Shown here piece by piece: positions 1-4,997 of a stretch of 5,160 nt of DNA. The DNA is taken from NCBI GenBank assembly GCA_025355705.1, contig JANXZD010000478.1:1-5160 (forward strand). The letters run 5' to 3'. The translations under genes and the position numbers were made by a program. The stretch comes from Bacteroidota bacterium (GTDB lineage Bacteria; Bacteroidota; Ignavibacteria; UBA10030; UBA8401). How positions within the stretch are numbered: position 1 is the stretch's first letter; the number at the start of each line of letters is the position of its first letter. The notes under the pieces are model-generated. The model searched no databases. It saw only the letters and a list, made by a program, of their open reading frames with translations, and had not been told where the DNA came from.

Positions 1-103
1 CCATCACTCCTAAGCCAATAACTGCTATAGAGTGAAAACCATCGGAATCCTTTTTTGAAAGCTTAATATCACCGAGAATTTCTGAAAATTGATTAGTCGT
101 CAT
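1..103 (-). CDS. N-terminal fragment of an unidentified divergent gene
   Basis: An open frame starts at ATG (complement of 101-103) and runs off the left edge, giving 34 complete codons. The first 25 residues are polar and unremarkable (MTTNQFSEILGD at the start). Residues 26-34 read IAVIGLGVM, and the next codon begins with G. A hydrophobic strand followed by G-x-G resembles the start of a dinucleotide-binding (Rossmann) fold as in 6-phosphogluconate dehydrogenase-like or Gfo/Idh oxidoreductases. The start of a ketosynthase domain can look similar. The fragment is too short to decide, so I name no function. A TTGAAA/TAAAAT promoter-like pair lies just upstream, and no clear Shine-Dalgarno sequence precedes the ATG. 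The gene is divergent from the Fe-S operon, so the two share the 104-350 regulatory region. Coding status is likely but rests on only 103 bases. Confidence 0.6.
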   Translation of the reverse strand, partial: MTTNQFSEILGDIKLSKKDSDGFHSIAVIGLGVM

Positions 104-112
104 ATCGATTAC

Positions 113-140
113 ATTTTATTGTGAATTAGAACTGTTTCAA
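113..140 (-). promoter_or_regulatory. Possible promoter of the divergent minus-strand gene
   Basis: Read on the minus strand, TTGAAA (complement of 135-140) is followed after 16 bases by TAAAAT (complement of 113-118). Each hexamer matches the sigma70 consensus at five of six positions. Transcription would begin around base 106, only two or three bases before the ATG, giving a nearly leaderless message. That would fit the lack of a visible ribosome site. AT-rich DNA gives such matches by chance, so this is a weak prediction. Confidence 0.3.
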
Positions 141-212
141 ATTTTTGATTATCACATAATAATATCGCAATTTCTGCGCCAAGTTTCGCGATAATTTTAT
201 TTAGGTAAATCT

Positions 213-241
213 TTGAATTTTAGTCTAAAAACAACTATATT
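213..241 (+). promoter_or_regulatory. Candidate promoter of the Fe-S operon
   Basis: TTGAAT (213-218) and TATATT (236-241) are separated by 17 bases, the ideal sigma70 spacing, and match the consensus at four or five positions each. The same stretch also fits loosely the Bacteroidota pattern, with TTTG at 212-215 and TATATTAA at 236-243 after 20 bases. Transcription would start near base 248, leaving about 100 bases of leader before the regulator gene. It is the best plus-strand promoter I see in 104-350. The pseudo-palindrome at 218-230 lies in its spacer. Confidence 0.4.
218..230. promoter_or_regulatory. Candidate operator: perfect 6-1-6 pseudo-palindrome
   Basis: TTTTAG-T-CTAAAA is a perfect inverted repeat centred on base 224. 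It lies between the predicted -35 and -10 elements of the operon promoter, where a bound repressor would block RNA polymerase. Rrf2-family regulators bind such dyads and often control their own operon. The TAGTC core also resembles one half of an E. coli IscR type 1 site, but the matching left half (GACT) is absent. Binding by the downstream regulator is inference from position and symmetry. Some A/T dyads are expected by chance in DNA of this composition. Confidence 0.35.
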
Positions 242-256
242 AAGGAGTCAGAAGAA

Positions 257-322
257 ATGAATGAAACAATATTGTTCGCAACATTGTTAATAATCTCAAG
301 TTCTTCTATTTTTTTGGAATGA
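257..322 (+). CDS. Possible 21-codon leader ORF
   Basis: ATG at 257 opens a 21-residue frame (MNETILFATLLIISSSSIFL then E) ending at TGA 320-322, which is 28 bases before the regulator start. A strong Shine-Dalgarno AAGGAG (242-247) lies nine bases upstream, better than the site in front of the regulator itself. The peptide has a hydrophobic, membrane-like middle and no cysteines. However, if the promoter at 213-241 is right, transcription starts near 248 and the ribosome site would not be in the message, so both predictions cannot hold fully. It could be a leader peptide, a remnant, or chance. Confidence 0.25.
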   Translation: MNETILFATLLIISSSSIFLE

Positions 323-350
323 TATAAGGCTTAAGAAGACCTATTTAAGA

Positions 351-752
351 ATGCTAAAGTTATCTAAAAAAGTTGAATACGGTTTAATCGCCATCCGCCA
401 TATTGCGTCGTTAAACAATCAAATCTCAACAGTGAAAGAGATTTCGGAGCGCTATGCTATTCCGGTTGATGTTCTAGCAAAAGTGATGCAGAAATTAACC
501 AAAGGAAAATTGGTCGTATCATTTCAAGGTTCCATGGGTGGATATTCGTTGGCACGTAGTGCCGACGAAATTTCTGTGATGAATGTAATTTCTGTCATTG
601 AAGGCGCACAGGTTGGAATTGCACAATGCTTTACTGAAGAAGAAGCGAATTGCTCCATTCATTTAAATTGTACAATAAAAAATCCGCTCAGTAAAATTCA
701 ACATAATCTCGAAGATGTTTTTAATACAATGAAAGTGTCAGAAATCGTCTAA
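351..752 (+). CDS. Rrf2-family transcription regulator, probable Fe-S sensor
   Basis: This 133-residue protein has the usual Rrf2/IscR length and layout. A winged helix-turn-helix covers about residues 2-70, opening with LSKKVEYGL, with VKEISERYAIP in the recognition region and the wing motif GGYSLAR at 63-69. A dimerisation helix and cysteine loop follow. Cysteines 93, 101 and 107 are spaced C-x7-C-x5-C and probably hold an Fe-S cluster. E. coli IscR uses C-x5-C-x5-C plus a histidine three residues after the last cysteine. Here that position is Lys110, while His104 lies between the last two cysteines and Glu9 falls near the Asp8 ligand of Streptomyces NsrR. Its place as first gene suggests it senses Fe-S or redox status and regulates this operon. 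The ribosome site is weak (AAGAAG at 333-338, 12 bases away). Its stop overlaps the desulfurase start (TAATG). The family is certain, but which subgroup (IscR, SufR-like or NsrR-like) is not. Confidence 0.9.
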   Translation: MLKLSKKVEYGLIAIRHIASLNNQISTVKEISERYAIPVDVLAKVMQKLTKGKLVVSFQGSMGGYSLARSADEISVMNVISVIEGAQVGIAQCFTEEEANCSIHLNCTIKNPLSKIQHNLEDVFNTMKVSEIV

Positions 753-1930
753 TGATCAAAACTCCGGTGTATATGGATTATCATGCAACAACACCTGTTG
801 ATAAACGGGTGATCGATGCGATGATGCCTTTTTTCACCGAACATTTTGGCAACGCAGCAAGTTTACAACATCGTTTTGGATGGATTGCAAAAGAAGCGGT
901 CGAGATTGCAAGAAAGAAAATTGCAAAAGCGATCAATGCTCAACCGAGAGAAATTATTTTCACCAGCGGAGCAACAGAATCAAATAATCTTGCAATAAAA
1001 GGTGTTGCTCATTCATTACGTTCAAAAGGAAATCATATCATCACGACTCAGGTAGAACACAAATGTATTCTTGAGTCTTGTAAGGCATTGGAAGCAGATG
1101 GATTTAGAGTAACGGTTCTTCCGGTCGACAAAAATGGAAAAGTAGACGTTGATGATGTGAAGAATGCTTTCACAGATTCGACGATTCTTCTCTCCGTGAT
1201 GTTTGCAAATAATGAAATTGGAACGGTACAACCGATCAACGAAATTGGAAAAGTCTGTGCTAAGAAGGGAATTGTTTTTCATACTGATGCGACACAAGCG
1301 GTCGGCAGAATTCCGATTGATGTCGAAGCGATGAATATTCATTTACTTTCTTTCACGTCACATAAAATGTACGGACCAAAAGGAGTTGGAGCGTTGTATG
1401 TTCGTTCAAAGAATCCTCGCATTGCACTTGAAGCTCAAATGGATGGAGCGGGTCATGAACATGGTTTGCGTTCCGGAACATTGAATGTTACAGGAATCGT
1501 AGGATTCGGTACAGCGGTGCAGATTGCAATGGAAGAAATGGATGAAGAGAATATCAGATTATTCTGGTTGAGAAATCGACTGCAGGAAAAGTTAATGCGA
1601 ATTGATCAAACAACTTTGAATGGACTTTCCGTAGAAAGACTTCCAAACAATCTTAACATCACATTTCACAATATTAACTCTGACCAGTTGATGACAGAGA
1701 TGAATGATATTGCAGTTTCCGCAGGTTCAGCGTGCACTTCGGAAGAAATTGGTGATGTTCAATATTCACATGTCCTGCATGCGATCGGTCTCAACGGGGA
1801 AGCAGGACGTTCAACGATACGGTTTGGACTTGGAAGATTTACAACTGAAGAAGAAGTGGACTATGTTGCAGATAGAATAAACAATGTTATATCAAAGCTC
1901 AGAACATTTTCAGCGGTAGGTGTGTTATGA
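752..1930 (+). CDS. iscS: Cysteine desulfurase, group I (IscS/NifS type)
   Basis: This PLP-dependent enzyme converts L-cysteine to alanine and holds the released sulfur as a persulfide for cluster building. At 392 residues it has the normal family length. It begins VYMDYHATTPVD, has TSGATESNN at 71-79 for phosphate binding, His103 (VEHK), Asp179 and Gln182 (HTDATQA) around the cofactor, and the Schiff-base Lys205 in SFTSHKMYGPKG. The catalytic Cys328 lies in SAGSACTSEE, the extended loop of group I enzymes. SufS, the usual SUF partner, is group II, so an IscS/NifS-like enzyme here is notable. The C-terminal tail is short compared with E. coli IscS, which uses its tail to contact IscU. The start overlaps the regulator stop by one base and the stop overlaps the next gene by four (ATGA), so translation is probably coupled. 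All key residues are present. The symbol could equally be nifS. Confidence 0.95.
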   Translation: MIKTPVYMDYHATTPVDKRVIDAMMPFFTEHFGNAASLQHRFGWIAKEAVEIARKKIAKAINAQPREIIFTSGATESNNLAIKGVAHSLRSKGNHIITTQVEHKCILESCKALEADGFRVTVLPVDKNGKVDVDDVKNAFTDSTILLSVMFANNEIGTVQPINEIGKVCAKKGIVFHTDATQAVGRIPIDVEAMNIHLLSFTSHKMYGPKGVGALYVRSKNPRIALEAQMDGAGHEHGLRSGTLNVTGIVGFGTAVQIAMEEMDEENIRLFWLRNRLQEKLMRIDQTTLNGLSVERLPNNLNITFHNINSDQLMTEMNDIAVSAGSACTSEEIGDVQYSHVLHAIGLNGEAGRSTIRFGLGRFTTEEEVDYVADRINNVISKLRTFSAVGVL

Positions 1931-2220
1931 ATATTAAATTTAAGAAATCACAATATATTATCGGAAATCAAGTCGAGTTTATGAACTTTATGCGGACTCG
2001 CGCTCAATTGATCCATTTATCAAATGTATTTTTCCGTGACCTGCATTTTGCGGTGATGGAATTCCTGAAGAAAAAAAACGTGAAGCTTGGGCAGACTGAA
2101 GGGGAACAAGTGGCTCGAGAAGTTGCGTCAAATTTCGAAAAGAAAAATATCTTCAAAAAATTGAACATGCAAACATGGATGTTGAACTATACTGATTACG
2201 CAATTAAAAAGGCAGTTTAA
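1927..2220 (+). CDS. Unrecognised small basic protein within the Fe-S operon
   Basis: I do not recognise this 97-residue protein. It has no cysteine, so it is unlikely to be a sulfur acceptor such as SufE, SufU or IscU or to bind a cluster itself. It is strongly basic (13 Lys and 4 Arg against 8 Asp/Glu) and rich in Phe and Met, with no signal peptide or clear membrane segment. It appears mostly helical: a middle segment (about residues 25-50, with FFRDLHFAVMEFLKKK), a polar linker KLGQTEGEQ at 53-61, and a second amphipathic stretch to the end (with MQTWMLNYTDYAIKK). It starts within the desulfurase stop codon (ATGA overlap), with a weak AGGTG at 1918-1922 upstream, so its output is likely tied to the desulfurase. 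Position suggests a desulfurase accessory, a nucleic-acid-binding protein or an Fe-S assembly adaptor; these are guesses. The open frame, tight packing and codon use like its neighbours make it a real gene. Confidence 0.85.
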   Translation: MNIKFKKSQYIIGNQVEFMNFMRTRAQLIHLSNVFFRDLHFAVMEFLKKKNVKLGQTEGEQVAREVASNFEKKNIFKKLNMQTWMLNYTDYAIKKAV

Positions 2221-2231
2221 ATAAAAATTAT

Positions 2232-2235
2232 GGAG
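2232..2235 (+). promoter_or_regulatory. Ribosome binding site of the A-type carrier gene
   Basis: GGAG lies eight bases before ATG 2244 and supports that start over the in-frame ATG four codons later. The same GGAG-N8-ATG spacing occurs at sufC (4213-4216) and sufD (4986-4989), so this genome clearly uses Shine-Dalgarno sites, at least in this operon. Confidence 0.7.
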
Positions 2236-2243
2236 AATATTAT

Positions 2244-2603
2244 ATGTCCGAAGTAATGATACAGACTCAAGAAGAGGATATCATCCTCACGGAACGTGCA
2301 ATTGCAGAAGTTCATGCGATCAAAGAAAAAAATAGTATTCCTGAGAACCACAATTTACGTCTTGGCGTAAAAGGGGGTGGATGTTCGGGATTGTCGTATG
2401 TGCTTGCGTTTGACGACCAAGTGAAAGAAAAAGATATGATTCTGGAAAAGAACGGTGTCAAGATCACTATCGATCAGAAAAGTATGTTCTATCTTTCCGG
2501 CACAACGTTAGACTTTACCGATGGCCTGAACGGGCGAGGTTTTGTGTTCAATAATCCGCAAGCAGCAAAAACCTGCGGCTGCGGAAGTTCTTTTGGAGTA
2601 TAA
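2244..2603 (+). CDS. sufA: A-type Fe-S carrier protein (SufA/IscA/ErpA family)
   Basis: A-type carriers receive clusters from the scaffold and pass them to target proteins. At 119 residues, this one has the full HesB/IscA domain. It opens with ILTERAIAEVHAI, then has RLGVKGGGCSGLSYVL with Cys47, and ends with CGCGSSF carrying Cys111 and Cys113. These three are the invariant cluster ligands. The segment DFTDGLNGRGFVFNNPQA (90-107) is typical of the family. A clear ribosome site (GGAG at 2232-2235) lies eight bases before the ATG, which settles the start. The gene follows the unknown protein by 23 bases and precedes sufB across a repeat-containing gap. Family membership is certain. SufA, IscA and ErpA are hard to tell apart by sequence, and sufA is chosen because of the neighbouring sufBCD. 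Confidence 0.93.
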   Translation: MSEVMIQTQEEDIILTERAIAEVHAIKEKNSIPENHNLRLGVKGGGCSGLSYVLAFDDQVKEKDMILEKNGVKITIDQKSMFYLSGTTLDFTDGLNGRGFVFNNPQAAKTCGCGSSFGV

Positions 2604-2613
2604 AAGTAATTTT

Positions 2614-2662
2614 GTAACCGCGACTTTTGGATCGCTCAACGCAGACTAAAGTCTGCAGTTAC
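2614..2662. repeat. Palindromic intergenic repeat in the sufB leader
   Basis: This 49-base element has complementary ends, GTAAC (2614-2618) and GTTAC (2658-2662), that enclose two hairpins. The first pairs GCGA (2620-2623) with TCGC (2632-2635). The second pairs GCAGACT (2641-2647) with AGTCTGC (2650-2656). In RNA it could form a three-way junction. The two halves also resemble each other in inverted orientation (GTAACCGC-GACTTT against GTAACTGCAGACTTT), typical of REP/MITE-like dispersed palindromes. From memory, very similar palindromes recur between genes in environmental Ignavibacteria-like genomes. Only one copy lies in this window, so dispersal is not shown here. It ends 21 bases before the sufB start and may affect sufB translation or message stability. 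Confidence 0.75.
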
Positions 2663-2683
2663 CCCCTATCTCGAGAAAATAAC

Positions 2684-4120
2684 ATGGCAGAAACAATTGA
2701 AGAATTAGTATCGCAGGAATATAAATACGGATTTACTACCGACATAGAATCGGATACGATTCCTGTGGGATTAAGTGAGGATGTCGTTCGTATTATTTCC
2801 GCAAAAAAGAATGAACCGGAATGGCTTACCGAGTGGCGATTAAAAGCATTTCGAGTTTGGAAAACAATGGAAGAACCGCGTTGGCCAAATCTGAAATATG
2901 CAAAGATTGATTATCAGTCGATCAGCTATTATTCTTCGCCGAAACAAGCAAAAAAATTGAACAGCCTTGATGAGGTTGACCCTATTTTGCTTGATACCTA
3001 TGCACGACTCGGTATTTCTCTCACCGAACAAAAACGATTGACCGGTGTTGCTGTCGATGCCGTTTTTGATTCTGTTTCGGTTGCAACAACATTCAAAGAA
3101 ACACTGAAAGAAAAAGGGATTATTTTTTGTTCATTCTCTGACGCGGTTCATGAACATCCGGAACTTGTTAAAAAATATCTCGGTTCGGTTGTTCCATATG
3201 CAGATAATTATTTTGCCGCGTTGAATTCGGCAGTGTTCAGCGACGGTTCATTTTGTTTTATTCCTAAAGGTGTTCGCTGTCCGATGGAGCTCTCGACTTA
3301 TTTCCGTATCAATGCGTCGAACACCGGACAATTCGAACGGACACTCATCATTGCTGAAGATAATGCGTACGTCAGTTATCTTGAAGGATGCACCGCTCCA
3401 ATGCGCGATGAAAATCAATTGCATGCTGCTGTTGTAGAACTTGTTGCGCTTGATTATGCAGAAATAAAATATTCAACCGTTCAGAACTGGTATGCCGGCG
3501 ATAAAGATGGAAAAGGTGGTATCTATAATTTCGTTACCAAGCGCGGAAAATGTCAAGGTGTGAAATCAAAGATTGCATGGACTCAAGTTGAAACTGGTTC
3601 TGCAATCACATGGAAATATCCGTCGGTCATTCTTCAAGGCGATGATTCTATTGGTGAATTCTATTCCGTTGCGGTCGTTAATAATCGCCAGGATGCTGAT
3701 ACCGGAACGAAGATGCATCACATCGGTAAGAATACTCGCAGCACGATCATATCAAAAGGAATATCCGCAGGACGCGGCAATAATACATATCGTGGACTAG
3801 TGAGCATTGGAAAGAATGCAACAAACTCCCGCAATTACACTCAATGCGATTCGATGCTCATCGGAAATAAATGCAGCGCGAATACTTTCCCATATATCGA
3901 AGTAAAGAATAGTACGTCGAGTGTTGAACATGAAGCTTCGACATCAAAGATTGGCGAAGATCAGATATTCTATTGCAAACAGCGGGGAATCAATACAGAG
4001 AATGCAGTTTCAATGATCATCAACGGATTTGCAAAGGAAGTGTTCAAAAACCTTCCGATGGAATTTGCCGTTGAAGCACAGAAATTGCTTGGAATTAGTT
4101 TAGAAGGTTCAGTCGGATAA
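2684..4120 (+). CDS. sufB: Fe-S cluster assembly scaffold protein SufB
   Basis: SufB is the core scaffold subunit of the SufBCD complex, where sulfur and iron are assembled into a cluster in the cytoplasm. The 478-residue product is a little shorter than E. coli SufB (495). An N-terminal helical region (EYKYGFTTDIES, EPEWLTEWRLKAF, WPNLKY) is followed by the beta-helix core and a C-terminal helix domain. Cys236 in YLEGCTAPM corresponds to E. coli Cys254, which accepts sulfur. Cys388 in NYTQCDSMLIG corresponds to Cys405, with His416-Glu417 in SVEHEAST matching His433-Glu434. I chose ATG 2684 because the family start MAETIEELV follows it. An in-frame TTG at 2627 would add 19 residues, but these come from the palindromic repeat. 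The ribosome site is weak (GAG at 2673-2675). sufC follows after 104 bases. Confidence 0.97.
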   Translation: MAETIEELVSQEYKYGFTTDIESDTIPVGLSEDVVRIISAKKNEPEWLTEWRLKAFRVWKTMEEPRWPNLKYAKIDYQSISYYSSPKQAKKLNSLDEVDPILLDTYARLGISLTEQKRLTGVAVDAVFDSVSVATTFKETLKEKGIIFCSFSDAVHEHPELVKKYLGSVVPYADNYFAALNSAVFSDGSFCFIPKGVRCPMELSTYFRINASNTGQFERTLIIAEDNAYVSYLEGCTAPMRDENQLHAAVVELVALDYAEIKYSTVQNWYAGDKDGKGGIYNFVTKRGKCQGVKSKIAWTQVETGSAITWKYPSVILQGDDSIGEFYSVAVVNNRQDADTGTKMHHIGKNTRSTIISKGISAGRGNNTYRGLVSIGKNATNSRNYTQCDSMLIGNKCSANTFPYIEVKNSTSSVEHEASTSKIGEDQIFYCKQRGINTENAVSMIINGFAKEVFKNLPMEFAVEAQKLLGISLEGSVG

Positions 4121-4130
4121 TAAAATATTT

Positions 4131-4202
4131 ACCGCCAAGAGCGCAAAGAACGCAAAGAATTTTCTAAAATTTATTTTCAGCGGACTCTGTGAACTTTACG
4201 GT
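4131..4202. repeat. Intergenic inverted repeat with CGCAAAG units between sufB and sufC
   Basis: The left arm begins ACCGCCAAGAGCGCAAAG and includes CGCAAAGAA twice in tandem (4142-4150, 4151-4159). The right arm (about 4177-4202) ends CTCTGTGAACTTTACGGT. The right arm's complement matches the left arm at about 17 of 26 positions, with perfect ends ACCG/CGGT, and an A/T-rich loop lies between them. I recall CGCAAAG-rich intergenic repeats of this design in many environmental bacterial genomes, where they are often multicopy. Only one copy is seen here. It fills most of the 104-base gap and leaves the sufC ribosome site intact. The imperfect pairing argues against a strong terminator, and there is no U-run directly after it. 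Confidence 0.7.
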
Positions 4203-4224
4203 GTCAAAAAACGGAGAATAGTTA

Positions 4225-4983
4225 ATGATCGAAATTAAAAATCTACATGCATCAGTCAATGGTAAACAGATCCTGAAGGGGATTAACCTATCAATCAAAG
4301 CAGGAGAAGTGCACGCAATTATGGGACCGAATGGTTCCGGGAAAAGCACGCTTGCCCAAGTTCTTTCAGGACATCCTGCGTATGAAGTGACAGAAGGAAC
4401 TGTAACGTTCGAAGGCCAGGATATTCTTGATATGGAACCGGAAAAACGTGCGCATGCAGGTGTTTTTCTTGCATTCCAATATCCGGTAGAAATTCCCGGC
4501 GTGAGCAACAGTTATTTCCTTAAAGCGGGATTGAACGAGATCAGAAAATCACGTGGGCAAGAAGAATTGGATTCAATGCAATTCCTGAAATTGCTGAAAG
4601 AGAAAATGAAAGTTGTTGAAATGGATCATAGTTTCATCAACCGTCCTGTAAACGAAGGATTTTCTGGCGGTGAAAAGAAACGGAATGAGATCTTGCAGAT
4701 GGCTGTGCTGGAACCGAAACTTGCGATCCTTGACGAAACAGACTCCGGATTGGATATTGATGCACTGAAAATTGTTTCAGCCGGAGTGAACAAATTGAAA
4801 TCCCCGACAAACGCAACGATCGTCGTGACCCATTATCAACGTCTGCTCAATTATATCGTTCCGGATTTTGTACACGTTTTGGTGAATGGTCGTATTGTTA
4901 AATCGGGTGGAAAAGAATTGGCAATGGAACTCGAAGCAAACGGCTACGATTTCATTAAAGAAGAAATGTTACAATCAGCGTAA
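4225..4983 (+). CDS. sufC: Fe-S cluster assembly ATPase SufC
   Basis: SufC is the ABC-type ATPase of the soluble SufBCD complex. It hydrolyses ATP to open the SufB-SufD interface for cluster building and is not a transporter. The 252-residue protein has Walker A GPNGSGKST at 34-42 (Lys40), a Q-loop at Gln85 (AFQYPVEIPG, a SufC hallmark), the signature FSGGEKKRNEI from 146, Walker B LAILDETDSGLD at 167-178 with catalytic Glu171, and the switch His203 (VVTHYQRLL). The DETDSGLD and EKKRNE forms distinguish SufC from transporter ATPases. ATG 4225 is supported by GGAG at 4213-4216, eight bases upstream. sufD begins almost at once after its stop, so the two are co-translated. All catalytic residues are present. 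Confidence 0.97.
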   Translation: MIEIKNLHASVNGKQILKGINLSIKAGEVHAIMGPNGSGKSTLAQVLSGHPAYEVTEGTVTFEGQDILDMEPEKRAHAGVFLAFQYPVEIPGVSNSYFLKAGLNEIRKSRGQEELDSMQFLKLLKEKMKVVEMDHSFINRPVNEGFSGGEKKRNEILQMAVLEPKLAILDETDSGLDIDALKIVSAGVNKLKSPTNATIVVTHYQRLLNYIVPDFVHVLVNGRIVKSGGKELAMELEANGYDFIKEEMLQSA

Positions 4984-4984
4984 T

Positions 4985-4989
4985 GGGAG
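4985..4989 (+). promoter_or_regulatory. Ribosome binding site that sets the sufD start
   Basis: GGGAG lies eight bases before ATG 4998. A second in-frame ATG at 4983 overlaps the sufC stop (TAATG) and would add five residues (MGEEK). The ribosome site lies downstream of that ATG, so it favours 4998. Re-initiation at 4983 through coupling cannot be excluded. Confidence 0.65.
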
Positions 4990-4997
4990 AAGAAAAA

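Noticed and set aside
1022..1342. Minus-strand open frames inside the desulfurase gene (also 1048-1239)
   Set aside because: They lie wholly opposite a clearly conserved enzyme gene, and their translations show no recognisable domain or initiation signals.
2029..2039. FFR at residues 35-37 of the unknown protein as an LYR-like motif (ISD11-type desulfurase partner)
   Set aside because: Small size, basic charge and desulfurase linkage are suggestive, but the triplet is not LYR, the wider motif is not evident, and ISD11 is a eukaryotic family. The resemblance is too weak to claim.
2614..2662. tRNA-like or riboswitch RNA in the sufB leader
   Set aside because: The fold is only 49 bases with two hairpins and shows no tRNA arms or known riboswitch core. 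A dispersed palindromic repeat explains it better.
2627..2683. In-frame TTG start that would extend SufB by 19 residues
   Set aside because: The extra codons come from the palindromic repeat, the extension matches nothing typical of SufB, and ATG 2684 begins the expected N-terminus.
3573..3800. Plus-strand 75-codon frame inside sufB, and a minus-strand frame at 2840-3031
   Set aside because: Both are out-of-frame shadows of an intact, conserved sufB with no ribosome site or independent support.
4131..4202. Intrinsic terminator between sufB and sufC
   Set aside because: The arms are diverged, the loop is long and no T-run follows. Termination here would also split sufB from sufC.
4164..4508. 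Minus-strand open frame of 114 codons over the sufC start
   Set aside because: It is antisense to the conserved Walker A region of sufC and runs through the intergenic repeat, so it is a shadow frame.
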